DNA of 64,000 nucleotides, from NCBI RefSeq assembly GCF_030123365.1, contig NZ_CP126107.1:1349501-1413500 (forward strand), in the 5' to 3' direction. Each line of letters begins with the position of its first letter. The first letter of the stretch is position 1. Of this stretch, positions 1 to 8,509 are shown piece by piece. The notes beneath the pieces were generated by a model, which saw only the letters and a list, made by a program, of their open reading frames with translations, was not told the DNA's origin and ran no database searches. The translations under genes were made by a program, and so were the position numbers. The DNA comes from Neobacillus sp. SuZ13. GTDB taxonomy: Bacteria > Bacillota > Bacilli > Bacillales > Cytobacillaceae.

Positions 1-19
1 CAAGTTAAGGGGGTCTTTT

Positions 20-640
20 TTAATAAGTAATCCCTACTCGTGAACCGATAAATTCATTGCTAAATAGCTGATTATAGGCAAAATCCGCTGTATCGTAAAT
101 AGAGATAGAAGAAGGATCATCAGGAAGGAAATCTTTTTCATATCTGTAATGTCCTATTCTCTCCCCAATAGGAAGGTATGTCGGACATACAACTGTCCAT
201 TCGAGCCCTGAATCTCTTAATAATAAAAAGGCGCGTAAATGTTCCTCCGCATCACGGGTGCTTTTCCTTTTCGACTCAGACGATTGAAACCGATATAAAT
301 GTGGTGCAGATCGAGCCTGTAGAATTCCAGCAGTTCCAATCGTAATAATCCGGTGTATTCCTTGGGCTTTCATATGTTTAATAATAAAGGGCATCGAGTC
401 AGACAGTACCGTGGTACCCGCTGTATTTAGAGAACTAATCACTACATCCGATCCTGTTAAACTACTCGCAATGTCCGTTTCATTTAGTACATTACCTTCC
501 TTAACAAGAAGGCCATCTCTTTTAATGTTTAGTTTACTGCTATCCCTCACCAGTACTCGGACGGAATGTTGATTGGATAAAGCATTTTCTAATATAACCG
601 ACCCAACTCTGCCCGTTGCTCCAAAAAGGGTAATGTTCAC
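20..640 (-). CDS. NAD(P)-binding (atypical SDR / NmrA-like) protein
   Basis: 206 aa. The N-terminus carries the Rossmann dinucleotide-binding glycine motif GATGRVG at residues 8-14, followed by alternating beta/alpha segments typical of the NAD(P)H-binding, NmrA/YwnB-like branch of atypical short-chain dehydrogenases. This group binds NAD(P) and often acts as a redox sensor or reductase; the substrate cannot be read from the sequence. The start is a GTG at 640, preceded by a strong CAGGAGGTG ribosome binding site. The gene stands alone, transcribed leftwards, with a T-rich run just after its stop. Confidence 0.75.
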   Translation of the reverse strand: MNITLFGATGRVGSVILENALSNQHSVRVLVRDSSKLNIKRDGLLVKEGNVLNETDIASSLTGSDVVISSLNTAGTTVLSDSMPFIIKHMKAQGIHRIITIGTAGILQARSAPHLYRFQSSESKRKSTRDAEEHLRAFLLLRDSGLEWTVVCPTYLPIGERIGHYRYEKDFLPDDPSSISIYDTADFAYNQLFSNEFIGSRVGITY

Positions 641-745
641 AAAAAGTTCACCTCCTGATCAATAAAGTGTAATATTCGTCACTTGCAAACCCGACAGCCT
701 ATGATATTTTAAAAATGTTTAAGTATTTACTATTATAGGGGTGGG

Positions 746-835
746 ATGTATATGTCAGAGTATTCAGTTGTGCTTTTGATTGGTAGTTTTTTAATCCTTT
801 CTTATTATATCGGATATACAATCATTAAACATTAA
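746..835 (+). CDS. Tiny single-helix membrane peptide (29 aa)
   Basis: A 29-codon ORF preceded by a G-rich ribosome binding site (GGGGTGGG) and followed within 10 bp by a strong terminator, so it looks like a complete transcription unit. Residues 8-26 form one hydrophobic helix and the C-terminus is short and basic (IIKH). It resembles in size the tiny transmembrane peptides of spore-forming Bacilli but lacks the GYGAGFAL motif of the YjcZ family seen at 23493. An in-frame ATG at 752 is an alternative start. Function unknown. Confidence 0.5.
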   Translation: MYMSEYSVVLLIGSFLILSYYIGYTIIKH

Positions 836-841
836 TTTGGT

Positions 842-872
842 AACTGCAGACAAGTGTCTGCAGTTTTTTTTT
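842..872 (+). terminator. Rho-independent terminator of the tiny ORF
   Basis: Perfect 10-bp stem (AACTGCAGAC / GTCTGCAGTT) with a 4-nt loop followed by a run of T residues. Confidence 0.85.
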
Positions 873-956
873 GATTACCACCCTCATTGCTTTAATAAAA
901 TGGATAGGAATGGGTATATATATTGAAGTATATGAATTTGTGAGGTGTGTTGATAA

Positions 957-2339
957 GTGGAGAATTATCGAATTGAAAAGGATACACTTGGTGAGGTTCG
1001 TGTGCCCATTGATAAATATTGGGGTGCTCAAACACAACGGAGCAAGGAAAATTTTAAAATTGGCTCAGAGAAGATGCCATTGGAATTAATATATGGTTTG
1101 GTCTTTATTAAAAAGGCAGCAGCCATAGTAAATTTCCAATTAGGAAAGCTCAGTGAAAATAAAGTGAAGGCCATCCAAAAAGTATGTGATTCTATTCATG
1201 CCGGAGATATGGATGAACATTTTCCACTGGTGGTCTGGCAAACAGGTAGTGGTACTCAATCCAACATGAACGTAAATGAAGTGATAGCCAATAAGGCAAA
1301 TGAATATTTAAAGGATTGGGGTGCTGCACATGAAAAAATTCATCCAAATGATGATGTCAATATGTCACAAAGTTCTAACGATACCTTTCCAACAGCCATG
1401 CATATTGCTGCATATCAAAAGATCGTAGTAGAACTTCTTCCGGCATTATCAGAACTTAAAGATACTCTCCTGCAAAAGGAAAAGGATTTCTCTAAAGTCA
1501 TTAAAATCGGAAGGACACATTTACAGGATGCAACTCCACTGACATTGGGACAAGAAATCAGCGGATGGCGGTGGATGCTTGAAAAATGTGAAAAGATGAT
1601 AAAGGAGGCAAGCCAATATCTACTTGATTTAGCGATCGGAGGGACGGCGGTTGGGACAGGAATCAATGCACCCCCTTTGTTTGGTGATAAGGTCGCTGAG
1701 CAAATTTCCATATTTACCGGATACCCATTTCGGTCCTCAGAAAATAAATTTCATGCTTTAACAAGTCACGATGAGATTGTCCATGTTCATGGTGCGCTTA
1801 AAGCTTTGGCCGCTGATTTAATGAAAATAGCTAATGACATCCGTTGGCTGGCAAGTGGACCGCGTAGTGGGATTGGAGAGATTAGTATCCCGGCGAATGA
1901 GCCTGGGAGTTCCATTATGCCCGGAAAGGTAAATCCAACTCAAAGCGAAGCATTGACGATGATAACATGCCAGATATATGGAAATGACGCTGCAATTGCT
2001 TTTGCAGCGAGTCAAGGAAATTTCGAGTTAAATGTCTTTAAACCAGTTATTATTAATAATTTTATTCAATCGGTTAGACTCCTCTCAGATGGAATAAGGT
2101 CCTTTAATAAAAATTGTGCCGTAGGTCTTCAGGCAAATGACGAGGTTCTTAAAGAACATTTGAATCGCTCATTGATGCTTGTTACAGCATTAAATCCTCA
2201 TATTGGCTATGAAAAGGCAGCAGAAATTGCCAAATTAGCTTTCAAAGAAAATGGTTCCTTAAAGGAAGCAGCGATAAAATTAGGTTATCTTACTGAAGAG
2301 CAGTTTTCCAAATGGGTTAAGCCAGAGAATATGATTTGA
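957..2339 (+). CDS. fumC: Class II fumarate hydratase
   Basis: 460 aa, the usual length of iron-independent homotetrameric fumarase of the TCA cycle (fumarate + water to L-malate). The superfamily signature [11 protein letters not shown] lies near residue 317, and substrate-binding segments such as GSGTQSNMN and the [11 protein letters not shown] stretch are present. The start is a GTG at 957 with a GAGGTG ribosome binding site about 10 nt upstream; no in-frame ATG fits. It is flanked by terminators and therefore monocistronic. Aspartase and argininosuccinate lyase share the fold, but the sequence fits FumC (B. subtilis CitG) closely. Confidence 0.96.
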   Translation: MENYRIEKDTLGEVRVPIDKYWGAQTQRSKENFKIGSEKMPLELIYGLVFIKKAAAIVNFQLGKLSENKVKAIQKVCDSIHAGDMDEHFPLVVWQTGSGTQSNMNVNEVIANKANEYLKDWGAAHEKIHPNDDVNMSQSSNDTFPTAMHIAAYQKIVVELLPALSELKDTLLQKEKDFSKVIKIGRTHLQDATPLTLGQEISGWRWMLEKCEKMIKEASQYLLDLAIGGTAVGTGINAPPLFGDKVAEQISIFTGYPFRSSENKFHALTSHDEIVHVHGALKALAADLMKIANDIRWLASGPRSGIGEISIPANEPGSSIMPGKVNPTQSEALTMITCQIYGNDAAIAFAASQGNFELNVFKPVIINNFIQSVRLLSDGIRSFNKNCAVGLQANDEVLKEHLNRSLMLVTALNPHIGYEKAAEIAKLAFKENGSLKEAAIKLGYLTEEQFSKWVKPENMI

Positions 2340-2345
2340 AATTGA

Positions 2346-2371
2346 AAGCCCCTTCCAAATGGAAGGGGCTT
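2346..2371. terminator. Hairpin between fumC and the SASP gene
   Basis: 11-bp perfect stem AAGCCCCTTCC/GGAAGGGGCTT with a 4-nt AAAT loop located between convergent genes. Neither side has a long T tract, so it may serve both genes weakly. Confidence 0.6.
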
Positions 2372-2411
2372 AGCCATAATATTTATTTGTATTTACTTGG
2401 ATTACTTAAAA

Positions 2412-2615
2412 TTAGCGTTGGAATCCGCCAAGTTGAGACTCAGCCATTGCTACTAGACGTTTTGTAATTTCTCCACCAACAGATCCGTTGGCACGTGAAG
2501 TAGTGTCTGCACCAAGATTTACACCAAATTCTGAAGCAATTTCATACTTCATTTGACTAAGAGCTTGCTCGACGCCTGGTACTAGAAGTTGATTAGAGTT
2601 GTTGTTACTTGCCAT
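2412..2615 (-). CDS. Alpha/beta-type small acid-soluble spore protein
   Basis: 67 aa. It contains the GPR protease recognition segment YEIASEFGV (residues 24-32) and the conserved DNA-binding stretches [14 protein letters not shown] and [13 protein letters not shown] of the SspA/B/C/D family. These proteins coat forespore DNA, force an A-like helix and protect against UV and heat; they are degraded after germination as an amino acid source. The ribosome binding site AAGAGGAGTG precedes the ATG at 2615. Expression in the forespore by sigma-G is expected from the family, but I could not place a convincing sigma-G promoter. Which paralog (sspA-D) it matches is not decidable here. Confidence 0.95.
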   Translation of the reverse strand: MASNNNSNQLLVPGVEQALSQMKYEIASEFGVNLGADTTSRANGSVGGEITKRLVAMAESQLGGFQR

Positions 2616-2645
2616 AGTTGAATAACACTCCTCTTAATAAGTTTG

Positions 2646-2704
2646 GGGTCAGTATGGAGTTGAACCATAATGGAGATTAAACCATTGCCGCCTAGGCCTA
2701 ACCC
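2646..2704 (-). other. tRNA-like fold in the SASP leader region
   Basis: Read on the minus strand, a 59-nt element closes with a 7-bp acceptor-like stem (GGGTTAG/CTGACCC, one G-U pair). Stacked directly on it is a 5-bp stem TATGG/CCATA whose 7-nt loop TTCAACT fits the T-loop consensus. A central ATGG/CCAT hairpin and a GCCTAGGC palindrome fill the rest. It is too short for a canonical tRNA and has no convincing anticodon arm, so it may be a tRNA relic, a leader structure of the SASP mRNA, or chance. Confidence 0.35.
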
Positions 2705-2774
2705 ATGCTATCAATAATACTTTGATAAACTTTCTACAAATTGGAGATACATTCATAAAACTTTGGTTTTGGCT

Positions 2775-2820
2775 GGATGAGTCGGACTTGCACCGGCTAT
2801 TACCCTTCTTGGTTTCATCC
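2775..2820 (-). other. Second tRNA-3'-half-like hairpin
   Basis: On the minus strand GGATGA pairs with TCATCC to enclose 34 nt. The 3' side contains a T-arm-like segment GGTGCAAGTCC and is followed by AGCCA. It lies about 70 nt upstream of the element at 2646-2704 on the same strand. The intervening 70 nt hold a 6-bp AT-rich hairpin (TATCAA/TTGATA). No known RNA family was recognised. Confidence 0.25.
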
Positions 2821-2973
2821 ATCGTGTTGTTGAATGGTTGCTTGCTTTGTAATACTTATTATGATTAAAACGGAAAGACTTATTCGAGAAATTAATTAGT
2901 AATTTATTCCATTACATATGGCATGTAAGTTAACACAAACTAAGGTTATCAAATAAACAAAAGGGTGAATGGA

Positions 2974-3216
2974 ATGTCTGAATGCCCAGTATGTAATGGT
3001 TTTCGTGAAGCCTATTTATTATGTACAAATTGCGGTGAGCCTATGATGGAAAGTGGTCGTCTAATGGATTTTTATGATGATTATAGTCCATATATGGAGA
3101 TAGACTTAATGAAAATGGAAGATGGATATCCTGATACAAATTTAGGTCATAAGTGTCCCCATGTGTATCGATGTCCTGCTTGTCATCTTGAAGAAGTATT
3201 TTTTATAAAAGAATAA
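2974..3216 (+). CDS. Small cysteine-rich (zinc-ribbon-like) protein
   Basis: 80 aa with three Cys pairs: CPVC near the N-terminus, CTNC at about residue 20, and a C-terminal cluster (CPHVYRCPAC), suggesting binding of one or two zinc ions. The centre is acidic (MDFYDDYSPYMEID). ATG 2974 is chosen because AAGGGTG lies 7 nt upstream; an in-frame GTG at 2965 would leave no spacing. It is monocistronic with its own terminator. It looks like a conserved Bacillaceae protein of unknown role. Confidence 0.75.
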   Translation: MSECPVCNGFREAYLLCTNCGEPMMESGRLMDFYDDYSPYMEIDLMKMEDGYPDTNLGHKCPHVYRCPACHLEEVFFIKE

Positions 3217-3238
3217 GCCCCGCTAAGAAGCAGGGCTT
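3215..3238 (+). terminator. Terminator after the cysteine-rich gene
   Basis: AAGCCC-GCT/AGC-GGGCTT interrupted stem with an AAGA loop overlapping the stop codon. Confidence 0.65.
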
Positions 3239-3251
3239 ATTGGTCCATATT

Positions 3252-3280
3252 CTCTGAATCCAGTTGCAGCGCCCAGCGGC
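3252..3280. repeat. Fragment of the 'CTCTGAATCCAG' interspersed repeat
   Basis: 29 bp nearly identical to the internal start of the longer repeats at 30184-30513 and 43434-43637 (CTCTGAATCCAG followed by CAGCGCCCAGCGGC). The remainder of the element is absent, so this is a remnant. Confidence 0.6.
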
Positions 3281-3298
3281 GTTTCCACCTTTAATATA

Positions 3299-4399
3299 TT
3301 AAGGGCGGATTCTTGATTCTGTTTCTTCATCAAAGAAATGTGCTTTATTCATGTCAAATGCTAATTCTAATGTATCGCCTGGATGGATATCACCACGAGA
3401 ATCAACGCGAGCCACAAAATCTTGACCGCCAATGCTTGAATAAATCATTAATTCTGCACCAGTTAACTCGGCAACATCTACCTGAGCTTTAATTTTTGAT
3501 CCAGCAGATGCATCAATGAAAACTGGTTCATCATGAATATCTTCTGGACGAGTACCTAGGATGATTGATTTTCCAACATATCCTTGTTCGCGTAAATATT
3601 TCATTTTTCCTTCTGGAACAGAAAGAGCAGTATTTCCAATTACGAATTTTCCATCCTCTAATTTTCCGTTAAAGAAGTTCATCGCAGGAGATCCGATAAA
3701 GCCGCCGACAAAGACATTCTCAGGCTTTTCATAAACTTCTTTAGGCGAACCTACTTGCTGTATAATCCCATCTTTCATAACGACTAGACGTGTTGCCATT
3801 GTCATCGCTTCTGTTTGGTCATGAGTAACATAGATTGTAGTAGTATCTAAGCGGCGGTGAAGTTTAGCGATTTCCGCACGCATTTGCACACGAAGCTTTG
3901 CATCAAGGTTTGATAATGGTTCATCCATTAAGAATACTTTTGCATCACGTACAATTGCACGGCCTAATGCTACACGCTGGCGTTGTCCACCTGAAAGAGC
4001 CTTAGGTTTACGAGTTAAGTAAGATTCTAAACCAAGTATTTTTGCTGCGTCTTTTACCCGACGGTCAATTTCATCTTTTGGGAATTTACGAAGTTTTAAA
4101 CCAAACGCCATGTTATCATATACAGTCATATGTGGATAAAGGGCATAGTTTTGGAAAACCATCGCAATATCACGATCTTTTGGAGCTACATCGTTTACTC
4201 TTTTACCATCAATGTAGAAATCTCCTTTTGAAATATCTTCAAGACCAGCAATCATTCGAAGTGTCGTAGATTTTCCGCACCCTGATGGTCCTACAAAAAC
4301 GATAAATTCTTTATCTTCAATATGTAAATTGAAGTCTTGTACAGCTGTTACTTTATTATCATAAATTTTATAAATATGATCTAATTTTAACTCTGCCAT
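3299..4399 (-). CDS. msmX: Multisugar ABC transporter ATP-binding protein (MsmX/UgpC type)
   Basis: 366 aa cytoplasmic ATPase of the MalK/UgpC class, close in length and sequence to B. subtilis MsmX, which energises several carbohydrate importers. Walker A GPSGCGKST is at residues 37-45, the ABC signature LSGGQ at 135-139, and Walker B VFLMDEP ends at about 161; the C-terminal 130 residues form the regulatory TOBE/OB domain. No permease or binding-protein gene adjoins it, which agrees with a shared ATPase working with transporters encoded elsewhere. It lies downstream of the PucR-type gene, as yxkF precedes msmX in B. subtilis. A possible cre site lies upstream at 4479. Confidence 0.9.
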   Translation of the reverse strand: MAELKLDHIYKIYDNKVTAVQDFNLHIEDKEFIVFVGPSGCGKSTTLRMIAGLEDISKGDFYIDGKRVNDVAPKDRDIAMVFQNYALYPHMTVYDNMAFGLKLRKFPKDEIDRRVKDAAKILGLESYLTRKPKALSGGQRQRVALGRAIVRDAKVFLMDEPLSNLDAKLRVQMRAEIAKLHRRLDTTTIYVTHDQTEAMTMATRLVVMKDGIIQQVGSPKEVYEKPENVFVGGFIGSPAMNFFNGKLEDGKFVIGNTALSVPEGKMKYLREQGYVGKSIILGTRPEDIHDEPVFIDASAGSKIKAQVDVAELTGAELMIYSSIGGQDFVARVDSRGDIHPGDTLELAFDMNKAHFFDEETESRIRP

Positions 4400-4478
4400 T
4401 CTAATTCCTCCCTTTATCTTGTTAGTAATAGTTTACAAGCGGCAGAAGAAAATAGGTATGGACAGACTGCACAAAGAA

Positions 4479-4492
4479 TGAAAACGCTTTTT
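4479..4492. promoter_or_regulatory. Possible CcpA (cre) site upstream of msmX
   Basis: TGAAAACGCTTTTT matches 12 of 14 positions of the cre consensus TGWAANCGNTNWCA, failing only in the last two. It is 80 bp upstream of the msmX start. Catabolite control would be sensible for a sugar ATPase, but this rests on a partial match only. Confidence 0.3.
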
Positions 4493-4503
4493 TGGGCACT
4501 TTG

Positions 4504-5418
4504 TTACCTTTTTTGACTTTGTTCAAAAAGGAGACAAGCTAAAAAGACTGTAAAGGCTCCATAAAAATCCTTTAATTGGATTCCAGACTTATCGATAAAT
4601 TTATCAATTCGATATTGAAGTGTATTTCGATGGATGTATAACTTTTTTGCCGTCAAACTGGCATTTAAATTATTCTCAAGAAAAACTTTAATGGTCGAAT
4701 ACATCTCAGGATCATCATTAAAAACTTCGAATATTCCTTGATGAATCTTAGGTTTTAAATCCATCGGCAAGTGAAAAGCCACATATGCAGGAAGAACCCG
4801 TTCAAATGTAAAAATATTCATAAGGGAGTCAAGATTGGTCAGACCGAAGGAAAAATATTCCTTTTCAAGCAGGAACTTTGACCGAAGTTGGTCGTTAAAG
4901 GAATTGAACTTTCCAATAAAAAAAGCGATTTTGACATAAAAGTCACTTTCTATGGTTTCTGACATGGAAATCAATTCTTCTTCTGTAAGTAAGTCTATGG
5001 TGTCCTCTTCAATAATAACGCCTCGTCTTTTGTTCTCCCAGATGATGATGATTCCTTCAGTAAAGAACCCTTTTAATGCTGACTCAATCTCAAGTTGATT
5101 CGTATCATCACCGTTAATTTGAAATTGAATGAACCGAAGATTTGACTTAGCATGATAAGTGGGAGGAGGCCCATCATCTAATAAGTACGCATCCCATCCC
5201 TTGGTAGCAGAGTTTCGGATTGTTGGTGGATGTTCAACTAATTGATAAATCGTTTGGAGGAGGGTTAATTCCTTTTCAGAAACTTTAGATTTAGGAATGC
5301 CAATCCATTCGTTGTCCATCTCGCTAAAAAATATGTAAAACTGTTCCGAAAGTGTCATTGGTTGATCGGGAAATAGAATGGAATTTTCGTAAATAGACAA
5401 TAATTTTCTTAGCATCAT
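4504..5418 (-). CDS. yxkF: PucR/CdaR-type transcriptional regulator (YxkF-like)
   Basis: 304 aa from the MMLRK start at 5418. The last ~55 residues form the PucR C-terminal helix-turn-helix (NNLNASLTAKKLYIHRNTLQYRIDKF), diagnostic of the PucR/CdaR family; the rest shows no recognisable ligand-binding domain. The open frame runs 71 codons further upstream, but that stretch crosses the terminator hairpin of the preceding gene (5496-5522), so the later start with a GGGGAAA site is preferred. It sits just upstream of msmX on the same strand, matching the yxkF-msmX pair. The regulated genes are unknown. Confidence 0.75.
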   Translation of the reverse strand: MMLRKLLSIYENSILFPDQPMTLSEQFYIFFSEMDNEWIGIPKSKVSEKELTLLQTIYQLVEHPPTIRNSATKGWDAYLLDDGPPPTYHAKSNLRFIQFQINGDDTNQLEIESALKGFFTEGIIIIWENKRRGVIIEEDTIDLLTEEELISMSETIESDFYVKIAFFIGKFNSFNDQLRSKFLLEKEYFSFGLTNLDSLMNIFTFERVLPAYVAFHLPMDLKPKIHQGIFEVFNDDPEMYSTIKVFLENNLNASLTAKKLYIHRNTLQYRIDKFIDKSGIQLKDFYGAFTVFLACLLFEQSQKR

Positions 5419-5495
5419 TGATTTCCCCGTTTGAAAAATATTTTTTATAACTTCTAATATTATAACAGTAGTTACTAAACCTAATAAATCAAAAA

Positions 5496-5522
5496 GGCTA
5501 GCCAAGGTTAAATCGGCTAGCC
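5496..5522 (-). terminator. Terminator of the 63-aa ORF
   Basis: GGCTAGCC inverted repeat with an 11-nt loop, followed on the minus strand by TTTTTGATTT. Confidence 0.8.
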
Positions 5523-5542
5523 TCTTATTTTGGAAATTCACA

Positions 5543-5734
5543 TCAATCGCATTCATAGGGCGGTTGTTCTTCTTGAAGGTCACGGGCTTCTTCGATATTA
5601 GTTGACTCCTCGCGTGAATGCACTGAACCACCAGACATGCCTTCGTTAATCATTCGGTCAACATCCATAAACACCTTATCTCTGCCTTCATATGCAGAAC
5701 CTGAATCTGTTCCTAAGTTTTTTCCTTTTTCCAT
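5543..5734 (-). CDS. Small acidic hydrophilic protein, unknown function
   Basis: 63 aa, rich in Glu, Asp, Gly and Ser, with no hydrophobic segment, so probably soluble and largely disordered. The C-terminus ends EEQPPYECD and holds the only cysteine. The start ATG at 5734 follows a GGAAAGGAATG-type site. It has its own terminator and lies between YheE and the PucR-type regulator. I do not recognise the family; small size and neighbourhood would fit a sporulation-associated protein, but that is only inference. Confidence 0.6.
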   Translation of the reverse strand: MEKGKNLGTDSGSAYEGRDKVFMDVDRMINEGMSGGSVHSREESTNIEEARDLQEEQPPYECD

Positions 5735-5817
5735 AACTAATCATTCCTTTCCCAAAACTATATTTAGTTTTACGGAAAGAGAAAGTTTTCATGCACTCGG
5801 GTCATCCAAATTTTAGA

Positions 5818-6027
5818 TTATTCATATACATGATAAAGCATTAGTTCATGGATTTGGCTTGATAATGCCTCGATCTCATCCTGTTCAGGCACATTTGTTG
5901 TCCATTCTATTTTCCCTGTTTGGTGGTAAATTCCCGTCACCCGCTGCTTTTTATGATAAAAGGAAAAATTCCAGCCAGGAATATTTTTATTTTCAAATAA
6001 TGGTTTAAATTGAAAGTGCATGATCAT
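5818..6027 (-). CDS. yheE: YheE family protein
   Basis: 69 aa. The sequence matches the B. subtilis YheE pattern (HFQFKPLFE...IPGWNFSFY...GIYH..GKIEW...HELMLYHVYE). No transmembrane segment. The ATG at 6027 follows AAAGGAGG. It follows the YheC/YheD ATP-grasp genes on the same strand, the same neighbourhood as in B. subtilis. Function is not established; association with the spore genes comes from context. Confidence 0.85.
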   Translation of the reverse strand: MIMHFQFKPLFENKNIPGWNFSFYHKKQRVTGIYHQTGKIEWTTNVPEQDEIEALSSQIHELMLYHVYE

Positions 6028-6101
6028 AGTGAAATCCTCCTTTTAATATTCTTACTAATAGCTTAACTGGTTTAGGAGAATATTTAAATATGAATTTTCT
6101 G

Positions 6102-7148
6102 TCAGTTTTCATAATCGGAGAGTTGGAGGAAAATACGGCAAAGTTGCTCCATTTTCTTCTCTTCAATTTCCTCTTCATCAAATCTCATTGGTTTGGAATT
6201 TACCTCATAAATATAGTGATGGCCAGTCATACTTACCCCGGCATCAATAGAAAACTCTCCGAAATAGCCATATCGATCAGACAGTGCCATCCCTATTTCA
6301 GGAACAATGGCTTCAATAAAATTATCATGCTCGTTAGTTTGCAAAATTTCATATGGCAGGAGTCTGCCGCCGGATGGAATATGGGTTGTAATATCTTGTG
6401 TCTGAGATTGCCGAATTCCAACTCCTGTTACAGTGTAACCTTTATCTTCACCGTGGGCGAGGATACGAAAATCGAAGCGATTTCCCTTATACTTTGCCGA
6501 TTTTATTTCCACTTGTGCTAAGTAGTTTTTTGTCAATAATTCCACGCCGTATTTTTCCCAAAAATGATCAAAGGATTTAAAAAGTTCATGCTGGTGTATC
6601 CCGTCTAATTGAAGTTCGGCAGCATCAGTTAACCTTAAGCGAAGTATCCCTTTTCCTTTAGAAGATTGAGTAGGTTTTAAATAAATGCTTTTATGCTCTT
6701 TTTGAAATAAGAACAAGTCCTTCTTTCCTTCGATAAGGATGGTTTCTGGCAAGAACGTTTTCAGAAACGAATGTCTTTTAAACAATTCATAGAGCTCAAA
6801 TTTATCAATAAAACATGGATTGAAATAAGGGATATTCTTCTCATTTAAAATGGTAAAGAATTGTTGGCATTGTTCGCTTTGTTCCGACTTTCGGAAGGGG
6901 ACCCGGTTATATACAATGTCTGGGTAGCGAAATTTTTCCTTTTTCCAGTGATTTTGTTCAGGTAAAAAAGTATAGCCCATAATATGGTCTATACCTGCAT
7001 CCTCTGGTATAAAAACAAAACTTTTTCCATCAAGTGAAATAAGCTTTTTTTGCAATGCTATAAACAGGGGGCCATTTCCAGCGATGGAACCATCTGCTTT
7101 TCTTGCTGATAGAATTCCAACCAGAGGACCTGGATGATTGGTTTTCAT
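6102..7148 (-). CDS. yheC: YheC/YheD ATP-grasp spore-coat-associated protein, copy 1 (YheC-like)
   Basis: 348 aa, close to the size of B. subtilis YheC. The N-terminal ~110 residues form the paralog-specific domain containing PDIVYNRVPFRKSE. The ATP-grasp portion follows, with KPTQSSKGKGILRL as the nucleotide-binding loop, FDFRILAH, and the C-terminal metal-binding motif EFSIDAG..YEVNSKP. YheC and YheD are described as endospore coat-associated. The start overlaps the stop of the next gene upstream by 4 nt (ATGA) and has an AGAGGAG site, so the genes are translationally coupled. Confidence 0.85.
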   Translation of the reverse strand: MKTNHPGPLVGILSARKADGSIAGNGPLFIALQKKLISLDGKSFVFIPEDAGIDHIMGYTFLPEQNHWKKEKFRYPDIVYNRVPFRKSEQSEQCQQFFTILNEKNIPYFNPCFIDKFELYELFKRHSFLKTFLPETILIEGKKDLFLFQKEHKSIYLKPTQSSKGKGILRLRLTDAAELQLDGIHQHELFKSFDHFWEKYGVELLTKNYLAQVEIKSAKYKGNRFDFRILAHGEDKGYTVTGVGIRQSQTQDITTHIPSGGRLLPYEILQTNEHDNFIEAIVPEIGMALSDRYGYFGEFSIDAGVSMTGHHYIYEVNSKPMRFDEEEIEEKKMEQLCRIFLQLSDYEN

Positions 7149-8509
7149 TGGATTAACTCCTCTGGGTGTAATAAGGATTGCTCGGTAAGAAAGACGGCAA
7201 ATGCGATTGATAATTTTCGGGTTAGCAAATCAAATTCTTTTAATTCAGGATGAGTAAAGATGGTTCTTCCAGGTTTGGAATTTGCTTCAAAGAGCCAAAC
7301 TTCTCCATTTCGGTCGATACCTAAATCAAAGCCAATCTCACCAATTATTCCTTCTACATGCCGATCCATTGCGCTGCTTAAAAGCAATGCGGCATCGGAG
7401 AGTCTCTGGGAATAAAGTGAACATTCCTCATTGGGGAATGTTTCCTCGATTGTCTTAATATCTCCACCGCTTCTTGAATGGGTAGTCACGCTGCCAGGCC
7501 CTGCTATCTTCGCAGCAATCGCAGATACATGCCAATTTCCCATGTCATCTTTGTTGGTGTGGACTCTAAAATCAATGGAGCGGGATTCGGTTCGGAGTAG
7601 ATTAATCCCTTGCTGTACTAGCATTTTTTCAAGGGATTGATTGGCAAATACGTTTCCCATCAAGCTTTCTAAACTAGAAAATTTCCTCAGACGGTTTACA
7701 TTACTTGTATCTTGGAATCGGCAGTAATATACATCGCTGTGTTTGTCGTAAATAATTTGGTGAACACCTATGCCGAGACTGCCATTTTTAGGTTTGATAA
7801 AAACATGGCCATAGGTGGAAAGCATCGTTTCGATTGAGGAAAAGGATGTAAATGGTAATGTATCTGGAAGGAATTTAGACACGGTTTCATCTTGAATAAG
7901 CCTTTCATGAATTTCAAGTTTGTTAAAAAATCCAGGATTGTACCAAGGGATAAGATATTCTTTCTGCAATCGCTCTCTCACTTTAATTAACCTTGGGTTA
8001 TTTTCACTTCTCCGATTCGGAAGCCGATCATAAATAACATTCGGAAAGGGGATTTCAACCGTTTCCCAACTGTTATTATGATAAAAATACCCTTCAATGG
8101 TTCCTAGATCCCAATCAATTTGCTGTTCTCCAAACACAAATGGTAAGGCGCCGACCATTTTATTAACAGAAAGGAGTTTCGAGAAAAACTGTGTTCGATC
8201 ACCAAACGGTTCTAATGGCAAGGAGGTAAATCCTGCTGTAAAAATACCTACAAGTGGACCGATTATTAGACTTTGGTTAGCGCAGAAAACATGAAGTGGA
8301 ATGTTGAAGCTAGGATATTGAAGTGCTTGTTGAATTTCCCTGCTGATTGAAATCCGATCATCTTGATCAGGATGTGGGATAAAATCGACTTCTATCGACC
8401 TTGAACCAAAGGCAATTCGTTTTAACTCTTTTTCTTTTAGTATTGCAGGAGGACAGAATACTACTAATTGATCATTTTGAGCAACTTCAATGAGATAATG
8501 TTTTCTCAT
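7145..8509 (-). CDS. yheD: YheC/YheD ATP-grasp spore-coat-associated protein, copy 2 (YheD-like)
   Basis: 454 aa from ATG 8509 (site AAAGGAAG), matching YheD length. It has an extra ~90-residue N-terminal domain, then NVIYDRLPNRRSE, the ATP-grasp loop KPKNGSLGIGV, DFRVHTN, and the C-terminal EIGFDLG...FEANSKPGR. The conserved ligase-type residues are retained, suggesting real ATP-dependent chemistry on an unknown carboxylate substrate. The start lies 23 nt inside the preceding gene. Confidence 0.87.
   Translation of the reverse strand: MRKHYLIEVAQNDQLVVFCPPAILKEKELKRIAFGSRSIEVDFIPHPDQDDRISISREIQQALQYPSFNIPLHVFCANQSLIIGPLVGIFTAGFTSLPLEPFGDRTQFFSKLLSVNKMVGALPFVFGEQQIDWDLGTIEGYFYHNNSWETVEIPFPNVIYDRLPNRRSENNPRLIKVRERLQKEYLIPWYNPGFFNKLEIHERLIQDETVSKFLPDTLPFTSFSSIETMLSTYGHVFIKPKNGSLGIGVHQIIYDKHSDVYYCRFQDTSNVNRLRKFSSLESLMGNVFANQSLEKMLVQQGINLLRTESRSIDFRVHTNKDDMGNWHVSAIAAKIAGPGSVTTHSRSGGDIKTIEETFPNEECSLYSQRLSDAALLLSSAMDRHVEGIIGEIGFDLGIDRNGEVWLFEANSKPGRTIFTHPELKEFDLLTRKLSIAFAVFLTEQSLLHPEELIQ

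Noticed and set aside
2775-2820. Resemblance of the GGTGCAAGTCC segment to the core of a cobalamin riboswitch
   Set aside because: Only this short piece matches; the B12 box, the long P3-P6 regions and a suitable downstream gene are absent.
6090-6521. 143-aa ORF on the plus strand
   Set aside because: Shadow of the YheC-like gene on the opposite strand; the real gene has full ATP-grasp motifs.
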